Part shown: piece by piece, positions 1 to 10,294 of the stretch
How positions within the stretch are numbered: position 1 is the stretch's first letter
Layout: each line of letters begins with the position of its first letter
Assembly (NCBI RefSeq): GCF_000281045.1
Contig: NW_008246073.1
Coordinates: 684,031 to 730,097 of the forward strand
Direction of reading: 5' to 3'
DNA: 46,067 nucleotides
Source: Saprolegnia diclina VS20
Taxonomy: Eukaryota; Oomycota; Saprolegniomycetes; Saprolegniales; Saprolegniaceae
The notes under the pieces: generated by a model
Seen by the model: only the letters and a program-made list of their open reading frames with translations
Told to the model about the DNA's origin: nothing
The model's database searches: none
Translations under genes and position numbers: made by a program

Positions 1-126
1 GTCAAAACCCACAGCTACAATGACTCGCCAACGTTGTCGTGCATCATCACCACCAACGACGCAACAGCACCACGTATCGTCGAGTGATGCATTCACTACT
101 CGTTTGAATATTGTCATGGCGCTAGA

Positions 127-1660
127 CTACTCGGCAGCGACCGGGGCGCTCACAAACGAAGCGACGGCAGCGGCGATCTCGCGGCGCGCCCAGCGCATGT
201 GGCCCGAGTCAGTCGTTGCGTTGGGCGCGTGCATATCGGCGCAGTGGGCCGTGCCTTCGATGAAGATCGGGCGCGCCGACTTGGTGTTCATGTGCGTTGC
301 GTTTTGGACGGCGAGCGCATGCCACGGGTCGATGGTGCCGCTGGGAAAGACGACGTGGTCGACCGTTATGTCGAGCGACCCGTAGCCAACGTTGGTGCCG
401 AGCGTGTCTGGGTGCGCGTTGATCTGGAAGACGCGCTTGCACACTTCGAGGCCGACGTTCTGGAGCGTCTGCGTTTTGAGCGGCCAGAACGGCGACTGGT
501 TCGACTCGGCGGTTTGAAAGTACCCAAACTCGTTGCACGTCTGGTAAAACCATTGGCGGCTCGAGCTCGTGCCATCAAACTTGGTTTCGCTGAGCACCTC
601 GATTGTGCCGTTGGCCGTGCCTTCAAAGTTCGAGTCGAGACACGGCTTGGTCGACGCTGTCTTGACAAACGCGACGAGCTGCGCGAGCGAGTCGTTGCCC
701 TTTGCAAAGATGTTGCAGACGTCCGTGAGCGTCGGGCCCGCGTAAATCGCATTGTACTGGGACACGCCCTGGAAGAGCGACATGACGGACGACTCAAACA
801 CTGAGTCGTCAAACTCGTTCTTCATCGGCGCGCACGGGTGGAAGAGTTCGTTGAGCTTTTGCCGACCTTCGCGGCCGCCGTCGAGAAGGCTGTGGAGGGC
901 CACCATGGCCTGCTCGACCGCGCGGTAGCACTCGCCACCGCCAAAGTACCGAAGACCGTTCCCGACAACTTCCATGTACTCGGGAAAGTTCTCTTTGGCC
1001 CAGAGCGGCGCCGAGCTTGCGACGCTGCCGGCGACGAGCGACGGGTACTTCAGCTTGAACCACGCAGCGAGCGCACCCGGATAGCTGCCGCCGAACGCGA
1101 CCCACTTGCTTCGGCCGAGGCCGTAGACGCCCGTGAGGTAGTGGTGGATGCGAGCGAGGTCAAAGAGCGCCTGAGAAACTACATGAGCAAGGGGCGTGCG
1201 AAGCCAAACAAAGTACCTGCTGGCTCGAGAGGTACTGCAAATTCGTCGTACTCATGTCGGGCGTCGGGTACGACTTGCCATAGAAGCGGTGCTCGACCGC
1301 CACCATGAGCGCACGGTGCGACTTGGCGAGCGTGTAAATGTAGTTGCGGCTCGAGAGCGCCGACGCCGAGAGCGGGCCTTCACCGCCAATGTACAGAAAG
1401 ACCGGGTAGCCCTCACCCGCCCAGAACTCGTCGTTCACAAAGTAGCGCTGGTTCCAGTGCTTGCGCGCCGCGACGGGCGCAAAGTGGTCGAGGACCGCCT
1501 CGGTGTAGTTGTGCTCGGTCACGGCCGGGATCCAGTTGTTGTCCGGGTCGTACTGGATGTGATGGGCGTGGCCGCGGAAGCTCTCGAGGTGGTGGCGCGT
1601 CGCATCAACCGATGTGAGCGCGCAGAGGATGCTCAGCGCGAGAACTGAGAGGCAGGCCAT
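127..1660 (-). CDS. Secreted serine carboxypeptidase, peptidase family S28 (PRCP/DPP7-like)
   Basis: Two exons, 1217..1660 and 127..1170, joined across a 46 bp GTAC...CAG intron (1171..1216), give 495 residues, the usual length for S28 prolyl-type carboxypeptidases. The ATG at 1660 opens a hydrophobic signal peptide (ACLSVLALSILCAL); the reading frame runs upstream only to a GTG, so this ATG is chosen. Family marks are YNYTEAVLDHF-type N-terminal sequence (here HNYTEAVLDHFAP), PVFLYIGGEGP, VEHRFYGKSYP, the nucleophile elbow GGSYPG just after the intron, then the Asp region FPSGTIDPWHAL and the His region EGTAHCADMH. The full Ser-Asp-His triad is therefore visible. The family cleaves after proline or at N-terminal dipeptides; here it is probably secreted or lysosomal/vacuolar. 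There is no sign of damage. The exact substrate preference cannot be read from the sequence. Confidence 0.92.
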
Positions 1661-2657
1661 GTCGTTGTCGTCTTGCCGATCGCCAAATGACACTCATGAC
1701 CTCGCCCGGCTCCAACTCAATGAAAAGTGCAATTGAGTCTCGATACTAAGTGCTTGTATACTCTGGGGGCAACATTGAGTTTGAACGCGACCGATTGGCC
1801 AGCTGCGTTGAAGTAGCCAAGCGACCATGTGGTACGGATGGCAGCGATCTTTCCGGCGCGTTGCCACCACACGTTTGACCGACGACCGGACAAGCGCTAT
1901 ACTACGGAGCTGCGTCGGACGAGTGACGTGGTGATGACTCAGTAGCATGTTCGATGCTTTTTTCAAATCGGAAAACGGCGTTGAGACGCCGTGGACGTCA
2001 CCGTTGAATATCCATTCCAATTTGGCTTCGACTCAGTTCACGCACCTTCCAGTGCACCTTCCACACATTCTGGAGTCAACGCGCGACCGCTCACCATACG
2101 GGGTTTTGAGATTGAGTTTGGAGGTCGCGGGCGATGATCCGAGTGTGCTGTCCGTTGAGCCCTGCGCTGAGAAATGACACAATGCGGAGGCATCCGAGGA
2201 TCGAGGATGACTGCATGCTACCACACTCTGCCAGACTCGGCCAACGTCACTTCTCGTCGACCAGTATGCGCTCCATCGAAATGCTGCTCCACACGCAGGT
2301 GCGCGGCTCGAAGCCCATCGCCGTTGAGGTCGTGCTGACGTTGCATGGAGCCAACCTGCTATACACGAGTCGCGCTATGTGAAGCGCTGCTGCCCAAGCT
2401 CTCGATGGTTCGTATCGGTCGGAGCTGGTGATTTGCGCCGATGACGCGAGGCCACGTGATTTCAACGCGGGCGCGTAAATTTGGCTATGCGTGGTATATA
2501 TGGCTGCTATTTGGTTATTTGTGGCAGTGTGGTCTGTTGCGATCTTGCCGCATCCGGATACGGCGGCACTTGAACTTGGGGTGTTGAGTAAACTGCTGTG
2601 TCGAGTCGAACTGGCGGCGGATCCTCGGACGCACTTCTCAATCTCGCACCTCGCAGC
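1661..2657. other. Intergenic region between divergent S28 peptidase and thiolase genes
   Basis: No convincing coding sequence. The two flanking genes start outward from here, so it should hold both promoters. It contains a perfect 7 bp inverted repeat, ACTCAAT/ATTGAGT, at 1715..1721 and 1732..1738, about 55-78 bp upstream of the peptidase ATG, and a short AT-rich TATATA stretch near 2491. Neither is proven regulatory. Confidence 0.5.
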
Positions 2658-3845
2658 ATGAGCAACATCTTTGTCGTCGCGGCCAAGCGCACGCCCTTTG
2701 GCGCCTTTGGCGGCAAGTTCAAGTCGGTCTCGGCCACGGACCTCTGTGCGCACGCGACCAAGGCGGCGCTGCAGTCGGCCAACCTCGACCCGAAGCTCGT
2801 TGACACGGTCATTGTCGGCAACGTTGCTCAGACGTCCAAGGACGCTGCGTACATTGCGCGCCACGTCCAGCTCAAGGCGGGCATGTCGATTGAGAAGCCG
2901 GCGCTCACGATCAACCGCCTCTGCGGCTCGGGCTTCCAGAGCATCATCAACGGCATGCAGGAGATCCAGCTCGGCGACGCGTCGATCGCGGTCTGCGGCG
3001 GCGCGGAAAACATGTCGCAGGCGCCGCTCGTGGCCTATGGCGACAAGGCGCGCTTCGGCGTCGGTCTCGGCGCGGGCTTAAACCTCGAGGACTCGCTCTG
3101 GTCGGCGCTCACCGACTCGTACGCCAAGTGCGCGATGGGTATCACGGCCGAGAACCTCGGCGCCAAGTTTGACATTACGCGCGAGCAGTGCGACGAGTTT
3201 GCACTGCGCTCGCAGACGCTCTGGGCCAAGGCCAACGAGGCCGGCGTCTTCAAGGACGAGATGGCGCCCTTCGAGATCAAGGTCAAGGGCAAGATGGAGA
3301 CGGTCGACACGGACGAGCACCCGCGTGGCACGACGCTCGAGAAGCTCGCCAAGCTCAAGCCCGTCTTTAAGGAAAACGGCCTCGTCTCGGCCGGTAACGC
3401 GTCGGGTATCTCGGACGGCGCCGGTTCGGTCGTCCTCGCCAGCGAGGAGGCGGTCAAGAAGTACGGCCTCAAGCCGCTTGCGCGCGTCGTCTCGTACGGC
3501 GTCGTCGGCGTCGACCCGTCCATCATGGGCATCGGCCCGGTCCCGGCCATTGAGCAGGCGCTCAAGCGCGCCAACTTGAAGTTCGACGACATTGGCCTCG
3601 TCGAAATCAACGAGGCGTTTGCGGCCCAGTACCTCTCGTGCATGAAGGCGCTCGGCGCCGACCCGGAGAAGGGCAACCTCAACGGCGGTGCCATCGCGCT
3701 TGGCCACCCGCTCGGCGCGTCCGGCTCGCGCATCATGGCACACCTCACGCACGCGCTCCCGCGTTCGGGCTCCAAGTACGGCATTGGCGCGGCTTGCATT
3801 GGCGGCGGCCAGGGCATTGCCATCATCTTGGAAAACGTCCAGTAA
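2658..3845 (+). CDS. Acetyl-CoA acyltransferase (3-ketoacyl-CoA thiolase), mitochondrial ACAA2 type
   Basis: A single exon of 395 residues. The ATG at 2658 begins MSNIFVVAAKRTPFGAFGGK, which aligns directly with the uncleaved N-terminus of animal ACAA2; the longer open frame upstream begins only with GTG and is ignored. Catalytic sites are present: the acyl-accepting Cys in NRLCGSGFQSI (about residue 93), the His in GGAIALGHPLGASGSR, and the second Cys in ACIGGGQGIA near the end. GMSIEKPALTINRLCGSG, EDSLW.ALTD and CDPSIMGIGPVPA-like stretches (here VDPSIMGIGPVPAIE) also match ACAA2. It catalyses the last, thiolytic step of fatty acid beta-oxidation. There is no C-terminal SKL and no PTS2, which argues for the mitochondrial rather than the peroxisomal enzyme. 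An acetoacetyl-CoA thiolase role is less likely from the motif match. Confidence 0.93.
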   Translation: MSNIFVVAAKRTPFGAFGGKFKSVSATDLCAHATKAALQSANLDPKLVDTVIVGNVAQTSKDAAYIARHVQLKAGMSIEKPALTINRLCGSGFQSIINGMQEIQLGDASIAVCGGAENMSQAPLVAYGDKARFGVGLGAGLNLEDSLWSALTDSYAKCAMGITAENLGAKFDITREQCDEFALRSQTLWAKANEAGVFKDEMAPFEIKVKGKMETVDTDEHPRGTTLEKLAKLKPVFKENGLVSAGNASGISDGAGSVVLASEEAVKKYGLKPLARVVSYGVVGVDPSIMGIGPVPAIEQALKRANLKFDDIGLVEINEAFAAQYLSCMKALGADPEKGNLNGGAIALGHPLGASGSRIMAHLTHALPRSGSKYGIGAACIGGGQGIAIILENVQ

Positions 3846-4238
3846 ATCCATGTCTTGTATACGCTTGCCGATCGCAGCATGTGGTGGGATCCAGTGGGCT
3901 GGCGCGTGGCTAGTTCGTAGCAGTGGTCGGCAAAGACTATCACACTCTACGTCAATACCGGCATCTTGATAGCGCAGAGGGGACGTCCGAAACCAAGTGC
4001 ATCACGGCGGAACAGCGACGACATCAGGGACCAAAGCCGAAGTAAAGGTGCTGCACCGGCTTTCGTGTTGCAGAATTGTTGCTTCCGTGTCTGTCTCAAC
4101 GTGGCATTATTGTTCTGTTGGGATTATGTATCAAGGTTTCAGTTCGGTTTCATGTTTCCAGTCGACAGGTTGTAGTCAAACATTCCGCTATTCTTGGCGC
4201 TGTTCGGGCGAAAGGGAGCCGACCAGGGTGCCGACGGC
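3846..4238. other. Intergenic region
   Basis: About 390 bp between two genes on the same strand. The open frames crossing it begin with non-ATG codons and show no domain. No convincing element was seen; it should hold the thiolase 3' end and the promoter of the downstream membrane-protein gene. Confidence 0.4.
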
Positions 4239-6877
4239 ATGAACGCAACGCCGTGCGCTTGCTCACGGTCGACCGCCGCCGGCTTCTCAACGACCGTTTG
4301 CTGCGCGGCGCTCATTCGCAGCTCGGCGTGGTCGTGCTGCGGCCAAGCCTACTATCACTACATTGCACCGAGCCTCCTCTGGGCTGTCTTTCTTGGCTTG
4401 ACGATATATGCCCAGCTGCGCCACGATCTCTTTCGCGACTTTGGCCGGTCCGCCCACGAGCTCCACGACATTCAAACCCAAGGTACCTCCCTCCCAGCAA
4501 GCCGTGGTGCTCAGTGGATGCAATAGCGCTTGGCGTCGTCGTCGCAAGACGGAAACGAGTCATATTTGGCAAGCCCGTGCACGACCCGCGGCGCGGTCTC
4601 ATGCTCGGCGCCATGTGGGTCGAGTTGGGTGGGTTCAGCTACTGCCCGCTACAACTGCTCCAGTACCAGCTCTGGGCTGGCTCGCAGATCGGCCACTTGA
4701 ATGGCGACCTCCAAGTCGCGCTCTTCACCGTCTTGATATGCCTCTTGCTGCTGTCATCCCTTCCGTCACAGGGCGAGCACCACCGCTGGGACCGTCCGCT
4801 CAAAGTATCTCGGTCGTTCCTCTTTGACTTTGGCTTTATGACGTTTGTGTTTACGACGCTGAACGTCGCGGGCTGCACCAACGGCGTCGACGACGTGCGT
4901 CTCGGGTCGAGCCTCACGTGCGCGAGCCCGTTGACGTACTGGATCGTGCTCCCGCTCGGGATCGCTGTCTTTGGCTGGCTCTACTACAGTACGCGTCCTT
5001 CTTCTTACATAGTCGTTGATGCACCCATTAGGCACATTATTGTACAAGAAACAGCTCGCCTCGGATGTCTACGCCGTGAGCTTTCGCTTCCAACCATCGT
5101 TCGATGCAATCATGGCCGTCACGCGCACGCGTACGTCCAGTGAACTGCGGTTGCAACTCAAAATGAGCACATCTAGTCGGTGGGTTGAGCCTCTTTACGG
5201 TTGAAAAATGTCTCCTCGTGCTCGACGCGTGGTGCGTCTCGGTCGTGCTGAGTCTTTTGTACCTCGTGTACTTTGGCGCGCTCCTCCGGCACAACTACAA
5301 GTGCCAACCCGTACGTGGTTGGATATCATTTTGATCCATTTTCATATGTTTCCTAGTGCTTAGGGGTCGGATATTTCCCCAACAACTTGCGCGCCGTGTC
5401 TTTTGCAACGTCGTGCTATACGGCCATCGTGCTCCTCCTTGTGTCGCTCATCCAGCTCTATCGACACCACGAAGGTGCCGATACGCCCGAGTGGACGCTC
5501 GTGCTTCTTGCGCTCGGCGCGTACCCTGGCGTGGTGATTTTCATCTGGCGCTGGAATGGCCGACGCGCACGTATGTTTCAAGTGCCGAATGTACCGCTGC
5601 TCGACGGGCTTGCGCACGAGACGGACCGTGTCCGCGCGATCGCTGCCGTCAGCGTCACGCTCGAGATTGGCACGCGCGACCCCGCGACGCTGAAAGCCAT
5701 CATCTTGGCGCTGGACGCGACGCTCCGTCGGCACGATATGGTGGTGGCGCCGGCGTATGCGTGCCAAGCACTGTGGTTTCTGTGGCAGAGCCATTTTGAC
5801 CTTGTCGACAGCATCTCGGAGAGTACGTCCGACCCGATCGTGCCGTCGGGTGCGTGGGCACGCCTTCTGGGGCAAGTTGCAAGCCGGGGAAGCATTCTCA
5901 ATGCCAGCGGCAGGTTGCAGGTGGCGCATACCCAGTCCAGGCGGCGGCTCAGTACGATTCGACTGGGATCCGTGAGCAGCTCTGTGCTCATTGAACTGGT
6001 CGAAAAGTCGCTGGACGTCACCCCGGCTTTCCCAGGCGCCTCGCCAAACCGGATCACGGCCGACCTCGACGTATTTGCATGCTTCGAACACGTCCTTGCC
6101 AAGCTCGCAGACCTCACGTGGAGCGCGTCGCGCGACGCACGGTTCCTTGCGAGCAAGGTGCTCCACGAGATGTACCAGGCAAACGTCGTTCGACTCGGGG
6201 CACGCACCTTCTTTCGCATGGCGGTGGCGCTCACGACCGTGCCACTGCATGCCAAGGCATATGCCGCCGCCAAGACACTTGCCAAGCTCTCGCGAAGCCA
6301 CAGTGACGGCTGGATCGCGTGGCTCGTCGCTGACGACGCGCATACCCTTGGGACGCTTGTCGATGCGCTGCGACTGCACGTCGACGACGTGGATTTCTTG
6401 CAAGAGCTCCTGCCGTTTCTGCTCCGCGTGCTCCGAACCCTCTTGACGCTCGGCATGAAAGGCCCCAATCCGACTACGTACATTTCAAAGTCGGTGGCCG
6501 CGACGTTGCTCGAGCTCCACTTCGCGCCGCTCCCGACCGAGATTGCTATCCTCGTCGACGATGTGCTCTTTGCGCTGCTTCAAGTTTGGGACAGTCGAAA
6601 ACCATCGGCCAACACGGGGCGGCGGTCGTCCAAAGCCCGCATCCTCCCGGGCATGAGCGGCGGGCGACGGCTCTCACGGGCCCGTATCCTTCCCGGCAGC
6701 AGCATTGGACGGTCATCCGAAGTGGTCCACGCGCCTTTACTAAGTGCAGCGCAGCTCCAGTCTCTCTACGACCGCAATGGCATGCGAACGTCCGTAAATG
6801 GCGGGCGGACGCTGCACCACAAACCGTCCAGTGCGTGGATAGCGGGAAAGTCCGACGACACCTCGTCGAAGAATTAG
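4239..6877 (+). CDS. Unrecognised multi-pass membrane protein with long helical C-terminal half
   Basis: Five exons (4239..4482, 4527..4988, 5032..5130, 5177..5310, 5357..6877) splice in frame through four 43-46 bp introns, all with GTAC donors and TAG acceptors, to 819 residues. I count about eight hydrophobic segments in the first 400 residues, for example LLWAVFLGLTIYA, LQVALFTVLICLLLLSS, YWIVLPLGIAVFGWLYY, VLSLLYLVYFGALL, YTAIVLLLVSLIQLY and LVLLALGAYPGVVIFIW. The remaining 420 residues are soluble, leucine/alanine-rich and probably all-helical, perhaps ARM/HEAT-like. Near residues 738-765 a Ser/Arg-rich duplication appears (ARILPGMSGGRR then ARILPGSSIGR). I do not recognise the family. 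A receptor- or channel-like scaffold is possible, but no function is claimed. The exon phases make the gene model itself reliable. Confidence 0.75.
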
Positions 6878-7371
6878 ACGCTGTTGCAGTATACATGCAG
6901 AACCTTACCGTGCCACACCGGCGTAGTCTTCTACTGGCGCGAATACCGTGACGAGGTGGCGAGATGCATCGAGATTCGACGATGGCTGCTTCGTCAGCAG
7001 GACGACAGTGCAGCACCGATGGAATGACGTATGTTGCATTGAAGACGCTAGCCGTGGACTACACCGTTGTCTTCTCGAGAGCACATGCCCCCATGTCGAC
7101 GTGACGCGCCCGTTGTGTCCTGTCTTGTGCTCTGCTGGAGCTTTTGCAATCTTCTGCCACCGGGATTTCTCCGGCAAGTCGGTTACAACGCGTATTTTTC
7201 GCCAAATGAAAAAGCGCTCGCTGCCACTCCTTTGTTTTCTATGTCGCGTATGAAACCAAGTGGACGGGTTGAGACTACAGCATACAAAGGCCAAGTGCAA
7301 GCGCATGTCGCAGCTTCACACTCAAGTGGGTTCTGTTTCCGTTCAAGTTGACATCCATATAGGCCAGCCGG
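6878..7371. other. Intergenic region
   Basis: About 490 bp with no coherent coding potential; open frames here are short and low-complexity. No repeat or RNA gene recognised. Confidence 0.4.
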
Positions 7372-8488
7372 ATGACCAACCACGGTACGTGCTGCAGACC
7401 GTCGCCTCTTGCTCATGCTCGCCATGTAGGAGACAAGGCGGCGCCCGCCGTGTGGTGGCACGCGCCGGCCATCGACTTTGTCGCGGGCTCGATCGGTGGC
7501 TTTGCCGCCAAGTTTGTCGAGTTTCCCTTCGACACGATCAAGGTACATCGTCGCCGTCAACCGATCCACGACACTACTATCGCACGAGTAGGTCCAGCTG
7601 CAGACGAGTCCCGAAGCTGGTCGCGTGAGCGCGCTACGTCAAGTGCAGACGCTCGTGGTCAACGAAGGCCCGTCCGCACTGTACCGCGGGCTGCCGTTGC
7701 CGCTCGCTGGCACGGTCATGGAGAGCGCGTGCTTGTTTACGACGATGGGCCAAGTCAAGAATGCCTTGTACGGGCCCGACGCGCACGACTTGCGGCCGTC
7801 CCAGGTTGGCCTCGCGGGTGGGATCACGGGCTTCTTCATCTCGTTCCTCTTGAACCCGATCGAGCTCATCAAGTGCCGCATGCAAGTGTCGACGCTGAGT
7901 CACAAGGCCACGTACCGCAATACGGGCGACTGCATCGCGTCGTCGATTCGGCACGAAGGCGTCGGCGTCTTTTGTACGGGCGCATAGTTGCGTGCGATTA
8001 GCTTTCTCATGCGTATGGTTAGATCGAGGCTTTGGCTCGACGCTGCTCCGCGAAGTCCCGGGCACCGCCGCGTGGTTTACGACGTACGAGACGACGCTGC
8101 AGGTATTTGCGCTTGCATTGCCGATGGCGATTGCTAAGTCGCGTGTTTCTAGTACCTCCGTCGCACCAAGCACGACGAGTCGCCGTGGGACGTGATCTTG
8201 GCCGGCGCCATGAGCGGTATGGCGTACAACGTCGCGTTCTACCCCGCCGACACGATCAAGTCGTACATCCAGACACACTCGTGCGCCAAAATGAGCATTC
8301 CGAGCGTTGCGCGGGATATTTTTCAACAGAACGGCCTCGTCGGCTTCTACCGCGGTCTCCTTCCGACCATCTTGCGTGCGGTACCTGCCAACGCCGTCCT
8401 CTTCTACTGCTTCGAAGGCGTCAAGACAACGTGCCACAACGCGATCCACGAGCCTCGGCATGCGATGGCTCTCGGCCAAGCGCCGTGA
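7372..8488 (+). CDS. Mitochondrial carrier family (SLC25), ornithine carrier type (ORC1/ARG-13-like)
   Basis: Five exons (7372..7384, 7430..7542, 7592..7973, 8023..8102, 8153..8488) give 307 residues, the standard carrier length. The first exon encodes only four codons plus one base. All three carrier signatures are visible, one per repeat: PFDTIKVQLQ (split exactly by an intron after the Lys), NPIELIKCRMQ and PADTIKSYIQ. Each is followed by the usual YRG or FYRG turn (ALYRGLPLP, FYRGFGSTLLRE, FYRGLLPT). The combination PIELIKCRMQ plus PADTIKS resembles the ornithine/basic amino acid subgroup (human SLC25A15, fungal ARG-13, yeast Ort1). It would exchange ornithine, citrulline or related amino acids across the inner mitochondrial membrane. 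Family membership is secure; the substrate is inferred from signature similarity. Confidence 0.88.
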
Positions 8489-8871
8489 TTGACACCCGAA
8501 CTACTACCAGTAAACTAGATCCACCTACTTTTTGCGCGACTCTGGTACATCTACGATCGCTCTCGAACATGTCCCTTGCGAGACGAAGGCCCAACGTGCC
8601 AAATCGCGCCTTCAACTGCAATCTGGACCGCTCCCACGATCCGGTGCTGGATAAAAACACGCCTCGTAACGTACAGAGACGACCTAGGAAGGTGCATGTA
8701 CTGCCACTGGAAGCACAGGGACATGCATCGCAACATCGATGGGCGCTTGTGCGACCACGACCGAACCGCGCCGAAAACGCATGAAAGCTTCAAGTTGCGT
8801 GTATGTATCCAACCCTGCAGTATGAATACCAATAGAATATCGAGTTTGACAGTATTTGCGCAAGTGGCAGC
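8489..8871. other. Intergenic region
   Basis: About 380 bp with no coding signal beyond short shadow frames. A CCAAT pentamer lies about 43 bp upstream of the next ATG (around 8828), a possible promoter box only. Confidence 0.35.
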
Positions 8872-9479
8872 ATGACCAGCAACGAGCCGAGCGACGCGGC
8901 GCCGATCGACGTCGACACGCTCAAGTACGTTGCCGGAACAGTCTGCGCGGGCGTCTTTGGCGGTGGCTTTTACCTCGGCGTCCGCCGGCAAAAGACCCAC
9001 GCTGCCGAGCTCGCGGTTCTCGAGAGCAAGGAAGCGGCCGAGAAGCTTGCGTCAGGCGAGCCGATGGCGCCCAAGCCGAAGGTCTTCTCGTGGTGGGAGC
9101 GCGCGCTGGGCGTAAACAAGCCTCACACGCCGGGCGGCGCCGCAGCCAAGGCGCTCCTTGGTACCCTGCTCTTTGGGTACGGAGAGCTCATGCATGGTGG
9201 CTAGGTGGTACGATCCTCGCTGTCGTCGGCTCCACTGTCTTCTTCTCGGTGCTGGTCAACGTGGCCGATGAAGAGGCGCTGCACAAGTTTAGCTCCAAGA
9301 TGACGCGCGTCTTCCCGCCGCTGCGCCATGGCGTCATTCGTATCTTTGGCATAACGCCGCAGGCCGGCCCGACGCCGGAAGCGCTCGCCCAAGAAGACCG
9401 CGAGTGGGCCGAGATGGAGCTCGAGATGGAGGCGATTGCGGCCGCCCCTCGCATCGACCCCAAGGCAGCAAATGAATAG
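8872..9479 (+). CDS. TMEM242-like mitochondrial inner-membrane protein
   Basis: Two exons (8872..9160 and 9205..9479) separated by a 44 bp GTAC...CTAG intron encode 187 residues. There are two hydrophobic segments: about residues 22-40 (YVAGTVCAGVFGGGFYLGV) and 92-115 (LLGGTILAVVGSTVFFSVLV), the second spliced across the intron. Directly after it comes FSSKMTRVFPPLR, which matches the FRSKMQSIFP block that follows the second membrane helix of animal TMEM242 at the same spacing. A KALLG-type stretch before the helix also corresponds. In animals TMEM242 helps assemble respiratory complex I and the ATP synthase c-ring. The protein is about 45 residues longer than the human one because of an extended linker and an acidic tail. 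The assignment rests on motif recall and topology, so it is moderate. Confidence 0.68.
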
Positions 9480-9580
9480 ACTACTACAATATGCATTCTC
9501 CTTCATTCGATGCAGGTGGGAGTCGTCAAGACAACGACTCTAACTCTATAGGACGGCCTCGGCGCTGCGAGGTCGAGGCT

Positions 9581-10135
9581 TTACGCAGCGTCATCTTCGA
9601 TCTCGACGGCAACGATCTCGTCGTCGAGGACGCGGACGCGCACGTTGCCATCGTCGACGTGCTTCTTGATCGTGCGCCATTCCGGCGTCTTCTTTTGCAC
9701 TTGAAGCGACTCGATCATGTCACCCGACTCGTCGTCGAGGAGGCTCAAGTAGCCGTCGGCGTCCATGCCCACACAGCTGTATGTGCGCTCGACCGGCGCC
9801 GGCGTGGGCTCGCCGCCATTCTCGCCCGACGAGCCCAAGAGCTGCTCGTGGAGCTTCAAGAGCCGCTTCTTGTGCTTGGTGCCAACGACGCCGAATGGCA
9901 TTGCGAGCGCGTCCTTCACGAGCAAGAGCACGTCTTCTTCAGCGGGAAAGAGCTGCACGTAGAGGCGGACGGTGTCGAGGAGCCGCTGCTGCGGCAGCTC
10001 GGCGAGGCGCGCGCTCTGGTTGCGGAAGAAGAACTTGCGCAGCTTGGCGACCTCCGACTTCCATTTCGAGCGCTTCCCATTCGGGTCCACAAAGCCTTGC
10101 GCCGTCGTCCAGAAGAGATCAATGCGCTCGTCCAT
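9581..10135 (-). CDS. Small protein ending in an eIF5A-C-terminal-like (OB-fold) domain
   Basis: A single exon of 184 residues from an ATG at 10135. Residues 1-105 are helical and basic (ERIDLFWTTAQGFVDPNGK; LPQQRLLDTVRLYVQLFP; GTKHKKRLLKLHEQLLG) and match nothing I know. Residues about 118-184 read YSCVGMDADGYLSLLDDESG, then IKKHVDDGNVRVRVLDDEIVA. This resembles the second domain of eIF5A (IGIQDGYLSLLQDSGE ... ILITVLSAM...AV). The eIF5A N-terminal SH3-like domain with the hypusine lysine loop is absent, so this is not eIF5A. It may be a divergent paralogue that kept only the OB-fold domain. It starts 159 bp from the divergent eIF2D gene. The gene call is confident; the domain assignment is moderate. 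Confidence 0.75.
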   Translation of the reverse strand: MDERIDLFWTTAQGFVDPNGKRSKWKSEVAKLRKFFFRNQSARLAELPQQRLLDTVRLYVQLFPAEEDVLLLVKDALAMPFGVVGTKHKKRLLKLHEQLLGSSGENGGEPTPAPVERTYSCVGMDADGYLSLLDDESGDMIESLQVQKKTPEWRTIKKHVDDGNVRVRVLDDEIVAVEIEDDAA

Positions 10136-10294
10136 GCCTGCCCAATACCGATATGCCCCGGGGTGCCAAACGTTGTTTAAGACCTATACTCTACCTTGAT
10201 TGTGTACACCGGGGTACGCATCGCGTGAAACAACGTTAAACGAGTAAAACGTACTCTGCGTTTGCCTGCCAACAAGCACACAAGGAAGAGCAGC
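10136..10294. promoter_or_regulatory. Shared divergent promoter of the eIF5A-like and eIF2D genes
   Basis: Only 159 bp separate two outward-facing ATGs. Inside are perfect 10 bp inverted arms, AACGTTGTTT at 10169..10178 and AAACAACGTT at 10228..10237, each 33-58 bp from its nearer gene's ATG. Such a symmetric element reads the same from either gene and is a candidate factor-binding site. A CCAAT pentamer lies at about 10142. Function is inferred from position only. Confidence 0.5.

Noticed and set aside
20-385. Short plus-strand frame at the window start
   Set aside because: Overlaps the 3' end of the S28 peptidase on the other strand and shows no domain.
5360-6403. 347-codon minus-strand open frame
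   Set aside because: Antisense to the fifth exon of the membrane-protein gene, with low-complexity composition and no family match.
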